Assembly: GCA_000231825.2 (NCBI GenBank)
Contig: JH720295.1
Span: 1,705,205-1,769,204, forward strand
Origin: Tetrahymena elliotti 4EA
Taxonomy: Eukaryota; Ciliophora; Oligohymenophorea; Hymenostomatida; Tetrahymenidae
Length of the DNA: 64,000 nucleotides
Direction of reading: 5' to 3'
Part shown: positions 12,201 to 22,600 of the stretch, one piece after another
How positions within the stretch are numbered: position 1 is the stretch's first letter
How the letters are laid out: the number at the start of each line of letters is the position of its first letter
Notes under the pieces: generated by a model
Told to the model about the DNA's origin: nothing
Database searches by the model: none
What the model saw: only the letters and a program-made list of their open reading frames with translations
Translations under genes and position numbers: made by a program

Positions 12201-12381
12201 GTGGTACAGATACAACGGTGACGGCTTATTATTGTTGCTATTATTACTGTTGAAGCTATTGCTAAGTGACGGCTTGCTAGGTATGGTGAAGGTGAGGTGC
12301 GGATGCTGTTGGTGGAGGATTTTAAAATGCTGCTATAATCTAATTATTTTATTTAGTCGATTGCGAATTAGCAAAGCTCAT
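9298..12381 (-). CDS. Q/N-rich nuclear-type protein with B-box-like zinc finger and C-terminal helix-turn-helix
   Basis: Two exons: 12169-12381 (ATG 12379-12381) and 9298-12015 (TGA 9298-9300), joined in phase 0 through a 153-bp GT..AG intron; 976 residues. Order: short N-terminus (MSFANSQSTKQNNQ) with a Gln run; S/T/Q/N-rich tract with an Asn run (~residues 295-325); a B-box-like zinc finger at ~339-365 with C-x2-C-x4-C-x2-C-x2-H-x3-H spacing (CMVCEKNICDDCQDHMKDH); a helical stretch after it, as in TRIM-type B-box/coiled-coil pairs; a long proline/glutamine/asparagine-rich disordered region; and at ~875-915 a homeodomain-like helix-turn-helix (YTQGSQIKDLAKQY then SVVEGTIKKWI), the type seen in Psq/CENP-B/transposase DNA-binding domains. 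A DNA-binding regulator is inferred. Both ends of the protein are supported by clean phase and TGA. Confidence 0.85.
11268..11345 (-). repeat. Asn-coding AAT/AAC trinucleotide tract
   Basis: Within the B-box gene the - strand reads AAT/AAC/AGC codons almost without a break, coding a run of N with scattered S. This is a polymorphism-prone, low-complexity tract typical of Q/N-rich ciliate regulators. Confidence 0.8.
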
Positions 12382-13079
12382 CGCTCCGTTGATACTTTAA
12401 TTTTATGAGAAACTATATATTTATTAAAATTTTTCATAAACAATAATTCAAAATAATAGATTTGAGATTCGTTTCTCTGTTATCGATATAATTAATTAAT
12501 TTCACAGTCACTCAATCACTCAAACAAACTAAGTTTGTGGTCAGAGTGAAAATACAAAAAAAAAAAATTCAGAATGGGCTTTAATTTATTAATTTATTTA
12601 TTAGCTTTAATCAAAATGCAAAAAATTCTCTTTTGCTCAAAAATCTTAATTTTGCTAATTGGGTGGGTGGGTGTCAGAAGAGGAAAACTTTTTTCTTAGC
12701 TCAATTATTTATTTATTCTAAAAAACAAAGAGGAGATGGGTCGGGATCTTAATTAATTAATTAATAATTTATTGAAACAAAAATTAATTAATATTATCAT
12801 CATCTTACAAAGCAAGCGAAAGAAATTTACAAATTATGTTAAATTAATTTCTCCCAAAAAAGTCATACAAGCTAAAAATTTTATTTCGATTAGAAAAAAT
12901 TTTTTTAAATACAGAATTATTAGACCTTAAATAATGATCTGAATAGTTAATTTTGTGTATGCATCTTTCAATATTTTTTTAAATTAATTACATATTTTAT
13001 TTCTGAAAAAAGAAAAAAAGAAACCAATTAGTGTTAGTTACACTGCATAAAATTTAAGAAAAATTTTTGTTATTATAAT
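12382..13079. other. Upstream region of the B-box gene; otherwise empty
   Basis: This should hold the promoter and 5' untranslated region of the B-box/HTH gene. It contains a local G-rich run (gggtgggtgggtg near 12661-12673) and several perfect TTAATTAA-type A/T palindromes. No gene is supported. Confidence 0.4.
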
Positions 13080-13338
13080 CGATTTATGTATTTTTCTCCT
13101 TTAAAGAGAGGTTATTCTTATATGTGTAGCTATTATCATCATTTCCAGTGTTCTCATACTACTCTGTTTTGTCAATAGAACCCCTTTTTTTCTCATATTG
13201 GCAGTAATTATATCTAATATTCAAGAATCTTCTTAAATTTCTACCCATACAAAAATATTTATCCATTAAAATATCAAAATAATTTTTCTATATCTTAAAA
13301 TTGGCAAAACATATTTTTTTCTCAAGGTCTAAATTTAG
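13080..13338 (-). CDS. Candidate internal exon of an unrecognised gene
   Basis: Reading from about 13338 down, one frame gives protein-like sequence with balanced composition: KKICFANFQDIEKLFDILMD, then RRFLNIRYNYCQYEKKRG and DKTEQYENTGNDDNSYTYKN. An in-frame TGA lies just upstream and the frame degrades into A/T-rich sequence after ~13080, so this would be an internal or 3' exon whose joins I could not settle. It may belong with the candidate exon at 14229-14550 on the same strand. No family recognised; call rests on composition only. Confidence 0.35.
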
Positions 13339-14228
13339 TCTTCATCTTCTCAATCGAAATTGAAAGAAAATAAAACACTCTGTTTTTCATACATGACTTT
13401 GTTATTTGTGGGATTTGTTAGTAATGAGCAAAAAGCCAAAATTTATTTAAAGAACTAATTTTGTTCAATTTCGATCTTCAAAAACAACCTCATAGACACA
13501 AAAATTAAAAAGAAGTATAAAAAATTATTAATTAGAAAGGAAAAGATTAGAATGTTTCTAAAATTAATTAAATCATTTATCAAAAAATTTTTTTGATAAT
13601 TTAATCAAAATAATTGTAAAAAAAATTTATTCATCTGTTTAATTTTCCTGCTTTACAAATAAAATTTTTGTAAACAATAATAATACCAAATCAAAAAACT
13701 AAAAAATTAATCATCACAATACTTTAAAAAAATTTATTCTTTCATCAAATTTATCTAAGCAATAAAACTTTCATAAATAAAGCAATCTATTTATTTCTTT
13801 ATCTAATTAGCTAGCTGACTATCTAAAGAGCAATCATCCTTTCAATAGATAAATCAATCAAGCAACACACATTTAATAAAAATCTAAAAGCTAAAATAAA
13901 TCTTATTCTTCCTCCTTAGTTTTTTAAATAAAATCAAAACATTCAAGATAGGCGGAAATGTTAACAAGTCCATTCATTTATTAGATAACTATGCTACAAA
14001 CAATCGAACTCAAGCAAATATTTAACCCAAAATAAAAATCACTAAGCACCCAAACAAAATATTTCAAAATTAAAGCCAAAATAGGGAATTTCTTCATAAT
14101 TTCATTCATTTTTTAAATATCTGTCAAATAACGAATTAATGAGAGTTTTATTTATGTTGGGAATTAATATTGAAAAAAATACATTCACTGAATGAATTTA
14201 AAAATTGACTGACTAGTTTTTTTATTAC
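13339..14228. other. A/T-rich stretch, no supported gene
   Basis: A possible short 5' piece on the - strand (ATG near 13490, reading MRLFLKIEIEQNQFF) exists but could not be joined in phase to the exon at 13080-13338. The rest is low-complexity A/T. Confidence 0.4.
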
Positions 14229-14550
14229 CTTGAGTCCGGTACAAATGGAGTCCATCTTGAATGTCCATTTTTAAATAGATCTTGCTGCTATGGCATGCTC
14301 ATTTCTATAATTTTTTAAAAACCCAAGTTTAGTACAAAAATATAATAGTTTTATTACTTGCTTGCTATTGAAATAAAGTCTTTTTTTGCTTTCTTTCTTC
14401 AAGATCCCTTTTGTTTTTTTTAAATTATTTATAGCTTGTAAGACTGTTTTTATAGGATAATTAAAATATTTCGTTGGTAAAAAACTCACTTTAAACTTAG
14501 TTCCGATTTTTGACTATTAAAAACTTCCTTCTTGCTGCCACACAAACTTT
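14229..14550 (-). CDS. Candidate exon of an unrecognised gene
   Basis: An open frame of about 107 codons on the - strand ending at a plausible donor (CTCAAG|GTAATA at 14229). Sequence is protein-like: KFVWQQEGSFQQSKIGTKFK, NYPIKTVLQAINNLKKTKG, FNSKQVIKLLYFCTKLGFLK, HAIAARSIQKWTFKMDSIC. Composition (balanced charge, W, C, G, P) is unlike random A/T-rich frames. No start codon was found; upstream exons are probably beyond 14550. I do not recognise the family. Could be part of the same gene as the 13080-13338 exon. Confidence 0.4.
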
Positions 14551-16070
14551 ATTTTACTTTTTTTTTGAAAGAAAAATCTACCTAAAGAATACAAATGATA
14601 GAAATAAATACACACTTACTTTGTTATTTATTCTTTTACCTTTCTATTTTTAAATAAATTTATCATATTTTTTATCAGTCTAGATTACTTAATAAATTAT
14701 GGATAAAGTAGTATAAAAACGTGATTTCTAATTGCATTACTATAGATAAACTATATATATAATATTAAGAATAATATAATGAAGAGTCTTTTTTTAGAAA
14801 TAAGACTATGCAAAACAAACACGCTTAATTTGTTTAAATTTCTTAATCAGCAATTTATTCAATTAAGTTCCTCACCACTTCAAAATTAAAGATTATAAAA
14901 TTTATTTATTCTGTAACTAAAGCATCTGCAAAAAAATTAGGGGAAAAACTTAATTTATTTCTCATTTTTACAAAATTTATTCAGTTTACATAATGAAAAA
15001 TTTTTTCTTCTTTTTACGCATTTATATTTACAATATTTTTTATTTTTATTTCCAAAACAAAAATTTTCATGATAAAAAAAGACTCTGAACATAACATGAT
15101 AAATCATACAAACAAAAACCTTATTGTTAACTTTACTCTCAAATACTTGGTCATTAATTATCATCTAAAAATACTTATCTCACTATATTTAATTATTTAT
15201 TATACCTTCATTAACTACCATATAAATCTTCTCTCATACTCTTAATTTTCCATTTGATCTTGAATTAACTCAATGCAAACAGTAGAAATAAATTTCTTTC
15301 AGTATTTGGATTCCCTTTTTAATTTGGAATCGCAGATATCCATCACTCAAAAACAAATATCTAAATACTTTGTTTCGGTTCTAATTTATTCAAAAAAAAA
15401 TCTAATATTTTTCTATTCTAAAATAAATTCACTCTTAAATACTCTTTTAATAGACTTCATTAGCAATAATGTTAATTTACAGTTTTTATTAACAATTAAA
15501 TACCTTACACTTATTAATATAAAATAAAAACATTAAAAGTACATAGATTTATTTTATTTCTAGAAAAACTTTTGAAGTCTAAGTATTTAATTTTAGATTT
15601 TAATTCAAATTAAAAATGCTGAGTATAAATTTTAAAAACAATTTTATTTTTCAAGATCAATCTTGTTTGTAATATATCTATTATTAACAAGTAGAAATTT
15701 TTTGTATTCAAGTCAAAGACTAATTTTATCTCTGAAAGCTAATGTGATGACATTCAAAAATGTAATATGTACCATATTTGCATAAATGAAGGCATTTGAT
15801 TCTTTTTTTCTATAAAATAAATTTTTATTTGTTTTAAAATTTACAAATAATTTTTTGTCCTTAAAGATAATTTATTTATAACTTTGTAGTCTTAACATAT
15901 TTTTAGTCTACTATTTGGCTTTAAATAATAAAGATGTATTTTTTAATTGCTTTTGTTCATAAATCTGAATTTTAATCGATAAAATTAAAAATATTATTTT
16001 AATTCTTTAATTCATTTTCAAGCTTGGATGAAAATTGAAAACCAATTTGCTTTATTGCATAAAAAAATAG
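14551..16070. other. A/T-rich stretch, no supported gene
   Basis: Contains an 84-codon frame on + at 15273-15527 that uses only CAA/CAG for Gln; this is compatible with chance and is not called. No RNA gene or repeat seen. Confidence 0.4.
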
Positions 16071-17260
16071 GCATTTGCTTTTAGATTATTTATTGGCTAT
16101 CTTATTAAGAATCAATGCTGCTAATCATAAAAAGAGGATGCATTCTACATTCTTTGATGGGAAATTTTTATCTAAATTAATAGATTAGGATACTTGGATT
16201 TTTGACAAGTATTCTGTAATGGTATGTTGAGTTTCTTTTATTTTCTAAAATGAATTAGAAATAATTTTGCTATTCTTAATACTTTTAAAAATTTTCTATT
16301 TTTAATATTTTTTAATAATTTGATTTAATTAGCTAAAATAAAAAACAAATAGTTTTTATTATTAACATTTATTTTTTCATTTTATTTTCAATTTTGAGAT
16401 TGAGCAACTATTAATATTTATTATTTTTAAAAATAGAGTTATTGATAATACTATACTAATCAAATATACTTCAAAAATTATACATAAAATTATAATTATT
16501 TGTCCATTTTCAATTAAATTAGCTATCATATTTTCATTAATTATTATTTTTATCATTATGAGCATGATCTTATTTTTTTTGAGCTTGTAAAATTTGCAAA
16601 ATATTTATTAGAACTAAATTTTTGATAAGATTTTTATACATTTTTGATTATATCTAAAAAATTGTTATACTAAAACATACTTTTCAATTTTTTTTGTCTC
16701 ATGTTTGCAAATCTTAAGAAAAAAATAATCAACTTATTTTCATAAAGAGTTAATTTTTTTCATAAATATATTTTAAAAAGTATAATTCAAATAAATTATT
16801 TTGATCTAAATTTTGTTACTAAAAGACACTCTGCTCTATTCTTTATAATTATTACTTTTTACAACAATTACAAATTTTTTAATTTAACCACAAAAAATTT
16901 GTATTGTTTTTTTTGATAGGAAATAATATTAGTGAAATAGAAAAGGTATTTTAATAAGTTAAGCAAGGTATATTAGAAAATAATTTATTACAAAGAATCA
17001 ATATTTTGGTGGGAATTTATATTTGGATATATTTTTGTTGATATCTTTTTTCATTTTTTTGAAAATCAACTTGTGTTTTTTTTTGTAAGTGAGAATCATG
17101 ATATAGCAAATTATTAAGTAAGCAGAGTAAATGAGTTTGGTCAGGATGAGGACATTGAAGAATACATAAAAGCTAGTAAATTTTAAAAGGGATAAATCGT
17201 CTAGCTATTAAAAAATAAATAAATATAGATTATTATGATTGTATTTAGCTTTGAAATATA
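16071..17260 (+). CDS. Tentative multi-exon gene, family unknown
   Basis: A first exon at 16071-16221 (acceptor AAAAAATAG, donor ATG|GTATGT) reads HLLLDYLLAILLRINAANHK then KRMHSTFFDGKF and DQDTWIFDKYSVM. A second coding block at about 17097-17220 reads NHDIANYQVSRVNEFGQDED then IEEYIKASKFQKGQIVQLL. Between them, near 16920-17009, two different frames are open and I could not decide between them. The 3' end is unclear and would collide with the convergent gene below ~17283. The protein-like composition is the only support; the model should be treated as a placeholder. Confidence 0.3.
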
Positions 17261-17282
17261 AAAGTTTATATTTAATTTACTT

Positions 17283-17862
17283 AGTATTTTTAGACTTAAT
17301 GATCATCTTAATATTCGGTTAATATACTAATTATTTCTTATTTTAATGATTATTTTGAAGGATTGCCTTCACAAAGACTTTCACTTTCTCTGTAGTTGTT
17401 TTTAATCCAAGATCCTCCATAATATTAGTGGCATACTTCGTATTAGCATATGATACTTTCAATGTCTTAAACAAAAAATAGGATAATCATAACAGCCCCT
17501 GCTAGATAAAATATACTGTACATTAAGTAAGATAATCCAATTAATTTTGAAGGGAAACGCTTATTTATCAAAAGATAAACCTATGGCCCACATGCCAAGA
17601 GAAAATAAAAAACTAAAATTAAATAATCTAAATTGAGACATCTGTTATAGATTTAGCAGCCACATAAAGAAAGTCCAAAAATATTAATCACAATCATGAT
17701 AATATTCACAATTTGTTTTGGTCCATTTAATGCTCTATTAATTTTTGCTCTAATAATGTCTTCATCTTAATTTTCATTGTAAATTTAGTGCTTTTTTTTC
17801 TTCTGCTTTTAGTCTGATAACTCAGCTAACTTTCTATGAATAAAATCTTTATGCTAATCCAT
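17283..17862 (-). CDS. Putative three-pass membrane protein
   Basis: ATG 17860-17862 opens a frame with a charged cytosolic-type N-terminus (HRKLAELSDQKQKKKKHQ), a conserved-looking RAKINRALNGPKQ segment, and three hydrophobic segments: IVNIIMIVINIFGLSLCGC, YLILVFYFLLACGPQVYLLI, and GLSYLMYSIFYLAGAVMII. A cysteine-containing hydrophilic tail follows (IICQYEVCHQYYGGSW). The frame has no TGA before the region that looks coding on the opposite strand (about 17100-17220), so the true 3' end is unresolved; the end given is where protein-like composition fades. No family recognised; small multi-pass membrane proteins of this kind are common in ciliates. Confidence 0.55.
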
Positions 17863-19314
17863 AAATTAGAATTTTCAATTTATTTTTTTAAATCTGTAAT
17901 TATTATTCTCTATTAATCAAAATCACATAATAATAGATAAATAATATATACTAAAATAGCTCAATTTGATTTACAATTTTATCATAAAAAATCCTATAAA
18001 ATGTAAACAGATCTCCTTTTTCTAGCAATAAAAAGTAAGCTATTACTAAAAATTATTAAAAAAATAAAAATATTTTCATTAAACTTCTTAAAAAATTAAA
18101 AAAAGTAGTTATGAATTTTGTTATAATAAATTTCATCATTAAATGTAATTGAGTTAATATTCAAAATTACAATTTTTTTCATTACTTGAATATTAATTGA
18201 TCAATTTATTCTATCTCATTATTTAATATTAATACTATTTTTACTTACTTTAAAGCATTTTAAAAAAATATTAAAATAAATACATTATTTATATTCATAA
18301 TTTTGAAAGGTTGATATATCAATGATTGAAATAATAATATAAGTAATTTCCCAAAATTAAAAAAATATTTTATTTTAAAATGCTGTAATCCTGTTATTTT
18401 TTCAATTTAATAAGTTTCTCATCTTTTTTTTGTTGTTGGGTGAGTCAGTTTATAAATTAGAAATATTCAAATTAAAATAATAATAGATTTTATCTTACTA
18501 TTTATTGCATTCACCAAAATGGAAAAATGTTTATGCTGCAAATTAATTTGTTAATCCTTAATTAACCAAATGAATAACTTATTTATTTAATAATTGGAGA
18601 GACTAATTACATTAGAATTCTAATAATTTTTATTTTTACAACTAATGTGAAACTATTTGGATTTTGATTTCTTATTTATTTTTTCAAATTTTTGAAATTT
18701 CTCATGATAAATATTTTTAAGCTATTAGATATTAGTTAAGGGAATCTTATAATTATGTTTATAGTAACTCTTAATTGAGATGAAAAAATGTTAAGATTTG
18801 ATACAATTTATTAATTGAGTAATGTAGTAAATTGTTATTTTCACAATCAAAAATAAATATTTATTTAACATTAAAATTGTTAATTTTTATCTTTATATTT
18901 ATTATAAACTATCTAATTTTGTCTTATTTACTTAATTTTTCTAAGATGAATATTTTTTCCCTTCAGATTTTGTTTTTAGGAGATATCTTTTACTAACTTT
19001 TAAAATAGAATAAATGTTCTCTTAAAATTTGAAGAATTTATAAAAACAAATAGGATAATTTTAAAAAAACATCCTAAACCATCTAAATGAGAAAGATTAT
19101 AGGCTTAAATCTTAATATTATCTTTACACTCTATTTTAATTCATTCATTAGTTGTGATTATTTGTTTCATCTCAAATTTGAATTATTAAAAAATTTTCCC
19201 CAAAAAAAAGACCGAAAGAAGTTATGAAAGCTTTCAAACAAATAAATTAACAAAAAATTAATTAATCTAATAAAATTAAAAAAAAAAGCAGAAGATCCCC
19301 CAATAATAGCAGTA
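17863..19314. other. A/T-rich intergenic stretch
   Basis: No gene seen on either strand. Probably includes the promoter of the - strand membrane-protein gene at its left end. Confidence 0.4.
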
Positions 19315-19510
19315 AAGTTAGTTTTTTCTCTTTTTGATGTATATTTGTTATTTGGTGGTTGTTGTTTATTTTTGTTTTTGTTTTTTGTTTTATTTAGTTG
19401 GTTTTTTGCTTCTGTTTTTGTTTTCTGTGTTTTGTTTGTGCTTCTGTGTGTGTTGTTTGCTTCTGTTTTGGTTTTTTTAATTTGTTTATTTAAAGTTTGT
19501 TTTTATTGTA
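19315..19510. repeat. Strongly T/G-skewed low-complexity tract
   Basis: About 195 bases almost devoid of A and C on the + strand, built from TTTTTG units and three spaced copies of a 'gcttctgttt' element (near 19408, 19439 and 19459). On the - strand the same bases read as a K/Q/T-rich open frame, so it may be the 3' part of the broken frame immediately to the right. The strand asymmetry is unlike its neighbours. Confidence 0.7.
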
Positions 19511-19669
19511 TTTATATCTAAAATTATTTATTGATTTAAATTAAAATTTGGAGGGCTTTTAAATTAAAAATGGAGGGCTTTGTAAAATTAATCGGAGGTC
19601 TTAGTTTGTTATCTAATGCTTCAAAAATACTTTTTATTTATTTAAAAATTAAAATTGATTTGGAGAGAG

Positions 19670-20146
19670 AATCGCAGTAGGATTAATAGTGACATAGTAC
19701 CAGCATAATCAATGATTAAGCGGTAAGTTGATTGTAAAAATTAGTTTCTTGCAGCCATTCATAATTTCTTTTCTTATACTATACCGCCAAGACTATGAAC
19801 GGGCTTCATAATCTCTTAAATATAGCATTTACTCAGAAATACTTCAAGCAACAAGAGGTTTATTTTTTTCCCCATCCTCTGCTAGTAAAATTCATTCTAT
19901 TATAAGCGTTTTTAAAAAGGACAAAATGATCTTCCTAGGAATTGGATCTTTCTAATGACTTTTTCTTCTAATAAGAGCTCTTTTCACTTTAAAAAACTTG
20001 GCAGTAATCGCCGGGATTAAAAGAGATTAGGCGCCTAAACCACTTCTTTATTCTCTATCAAGGACCTAATCATTAGCTCTCATTAAAAGATTTTTCATCA
20101 ATTATACTTCTTCCATCCATACGAAGATATTTCATTTCCCTTTTGA
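19670..20146 (-). pseudogene. GC-richer island with broken reading frames
   Basis: This ~480-bp block is visibly richer in G+C (gcc, ggcgcc, ccgggat, acgggc) than everything around it. On the - strand one frame reads from ATG near 20083 (RANDQVLDREQRSGLGAQSL then LIPAITAKFFKVKRALIRR) to TGA near 19898. A second frame, offset by one base, takes over at the same place (KELLLEEKVIRKIQFLGRSF, then MGKKINLLLLEVFLSKCY and MKPVHSLGGIVQEKKL) to a TGA. The pattern is that of one ancestral coding region with a frameshift. Alternatives are a real gene with a small unrecognised intron, or a conserved RNA gene. No family recognised. Confidence 0.4.
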
Positions 20147-21550
20147 TGCTTCTTTTATTTGATTAGCTATGCTAATTTTTTAATTTAATTCTTTATAATA
20201 AATTTTAAACAAAAACTCAATCATTCAATTCATTTATCTTTTTTTGATTTTTCCTCCCAGTTTTTCATACAAAAATAAAACAAACTTAACTCTAATTTAA
20301 TAAATAGGGAAAATTTAATTAACTTGAAACTTCAATCAAAATTTGAAAAATTTTTATCAATTAATGCTTCTTCTTTCATCTTTCTTGTCAGATAATCCTT
20401 TTTTCATTAAAATAAAATAATTTACCAAAAATCATTACTTAATCCTTCATCTTTATTCTAAAATAAACCATAAAAGACCGAATAAAAAACAATAAAAATT
20501 ATTCCTCTTTTCATAACAATAAAAGAAGTAAGTATTCAATTTATTATTTTTGAGGTTAGTCAACAACAACAAAATATTTTATTATTCTTTTGAAATGTTA
20601 TCATTAATTTAAAAAATTATTTATTCATTTTTTATGATATAAAAATAGTCTAATATTTAATCATTTTATTCACAAAATAAATGAATAATTGTCTGTACAA
20701 TTTTTGATTTTTTAAGGTGATTTAAATAAAAATAGAATTATTTCTTTCTAAAAATGTTATTGATCCAACATTTCATTTAAGTAATTAAATATTTTAACAA
20801 TTTTTAAAAGGAAAATACTATCGACAAAAAAACATATCTCAGCAATAAAAATGTTTATTTTTTAATACAAATGAAGAAAATTAATAAAATTATTTATAAT
20901 ATTTAAACTGTCAAAAGCATTACAAAATATTTAGTAATCTAAATTCAAAAAGAATGCACAGATTTCATAATTAACAAAATCTTTGTTTTTAACTTGATGA
21001 TGAATTCTAAATATTGTTAAATTCTATTAATTTGTTAGTGGAAATACATGAAATAGTAGAAGAAGATATTTAAAAAATATTGAATAATATTTTAGATGAT
21101 TTAATTATGTTTAAATGCTTGTTTGTTTTGATAATTATAAGATTTATTATTGTAAGTAGACTTATAAGAAGTATTACTTAGTTCATACGAATGATTTAAG
21201 AAATATATAAATTTGTTTTTATATCATAAATTAAAAGGAATTAGAAGAATTTATTATTTTTAGTTTTAAATATAATTATTTGATTTTAGATAGGTTGAAG
21301 GGTAATTATTGTTGATTAAGTTGTTTTTTAATAAAATTTAGATGTAATTATCCTTATAAATTATTGGAAAACTTTTAGTTTGAGAAAGAATGAAATGAGT
21401 AGTAAGCAAGATTATATTTATAATTATAAATTGAACATATTTTAATATAAAGAATGAATTAAGATAATAATGCAGATTGTTTTTTTGCTAATAATATTTA
21501 TATTTTAAGATAATTTGTTTGTAGCAGAATTTTGAGAGGTTTAATAAATT
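20147..21550. other. A/T-rich intergenic stretch
   Basis: No supported gene. A + strand frame near 21000-21290 (VEIHEIVEEDIQKILNNILD) is open for about 95 codons but then turns into low-complexity I/F/K; it is noted only as a possibility. Confidence 0.35.
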
Positions 21551-21889
21551 TCATTTAAAGGCGATTTTAGCTTGTAATGAGTATGTATTATTTTTTAGCT
21601 TTGAAGTGGCCTTTTCTGCCTCGAGGTAAACAGGTACTGTTTTAAGAAGTCCCTCAGCATGTAATTACTTAAATACCCAAAGACGTCTGTTGTTCATAGA
21701 ATAATATCTGCTCCCATCAAAAATAACTTTAATCCTAGGAATATCATCTATTTTTGTTGTGCCTTCTTTTATTTCCTTTAAAGTTTCTTCAAGCATTTTA
21801 CCACAACCTGTAAATTAACCTCTAATTTTAGAGTGAGTAAAATGAATAACTCCTATATCTAAATCAGTAGTTTATTATTTCTTTTGCAT
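21551..21889 (-). CDS. Small ParB/sulfiredoxin-like protein
   Basis: ATG 21887-21889 to TGA 21551-21553, 112 residues. The core reads DLDIGVIHFTHSKIRGQFTG, CGKMLEETLKEIKEG, DDIPRIKVIFDGSRYYSMN, NNRRLWVFKQLHAEGLLKTV. The layout (a short hydrophobic strand then 'HSKI', a helix, 'IPRIKV', then 'DG..YYS.NNRR...FKQL') matches the general plan of the ParB/sulfiredoxin fold, where the segment after the DG/G loop carries the conserved basic residues. A family of small eukaryotic proteins with an 'RYYSLNNRRLW' type motif is what I believe this belongs to, but I cannot name a function. The frame extends upstream through a very basic stretch (KQTRKKTHQKKDKSFQQ) to a TGA, so an earlier exon may exist. 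Base composition is richer in G+C than the flanks. Confidence 0.75.
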
Positions 21890-22486
21890 TTGCTAAAAAC
21901 TTTTATCTTTTTTTTAATGAGTCTTCTTACGTGTTTGCTTGCTTTTATCCAATCAATTAAAATATTAATTATTTATATTCATTCTGATAAAAATTGCTCT
22001 ATTTAATATTTGATCGTTATTAAAAATATTTATTTAGCTCTTTTTTTGATCAATCTTTTCATATAAAAATATTAATTTTTTAATCACAGACAAAAAAATC
22101 ATTCCAAAAATATTAAATCAAAATATCATCCGAAATGCTTTAAAAAAAGTAATATTGATAAATAAGACAGTATTTATTTTAAAAATTAACATAAGTTTCT
22201 TTTAAAAAAATTAGCATATTAAAACTTTGAAAGTTTTTTGAGGGTATCAAATTTTCTCTTTTTCAATAAGTTTTTTTGAAGCAAATTTTTTAATTTTTCA
22301 AATGAATCTTATTCATTTAAATAATCGTTACTCAAGTCCAGCTTGTTTTTTACAAGTCAAATTTACTGTGATGTAATGCTATTTATTTTTTAAATACAAA
22401 TATTTTGCATATACACATATTTTTATGTATGTAAATCAAATATTTTATTTTTAAGTAAAATGTTTAATATTAAAGAGGATTGTTCT
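21890..22486. other. A/T-rich upstream region
   Basis: Expected to hold the 5' end and promoter of the ParB/sulfiredoxin-like gene; the first ~75 bases may still be coding (basic N-terminal extension). Nothing else is seen. Confidence 0.35.
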
Positions 22487-22600
22487 ATGGGGCACAGAAA
22501 TAGATATCTGAGAGAACTCACATTGAATATGCCACTGAAAGGCTTTAGCTAAGGGGTAGAAACAAGCAGAATGCTGAAAGAAGTTCTCCAAAAAGGATGA
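22487..22600 (+). other. Short GC-richer island with a 37-codon ORF
   Basis: Around 115 bases with clearly higher G+C than the flanks. The + strand holds ATG..TGA coding 37 residues (MGHRNRYLRELTLNMPLKGF then SQGVETSRMLKEVLQKG), amphipathic and basic. In this genome such islands usually mark constrained sequence. It may be a micro-ORF, a fragment of a dead gene or mobile element, or a small structured RNA (the stretch has several short inverted matches). I cannot decide between these. Confidence 0.35.

Noticed and set aside
12187..12408. 73-residue Leu/Cys-rich + strand ORF
   Set aside because: Antisense to the Gln-rich first exon of the B-box gene (CAA/CAG/TAA/TAG codons read backwards give Leu-rich strings).
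12661..12673. G-rich run as a possible G-quadruplex
   Set aside because: Only three GGG runs with single T spacers; a fourth run is missing.
15273..15527. 84-residue + strand ORF with no TAA/TAG at all
   Set aside because: A few such frames are expected by chance in 64 kb of this composition; the sequence is F/L/I/N/S-rich, has no recognisable motif, and no splice or start context supports it.
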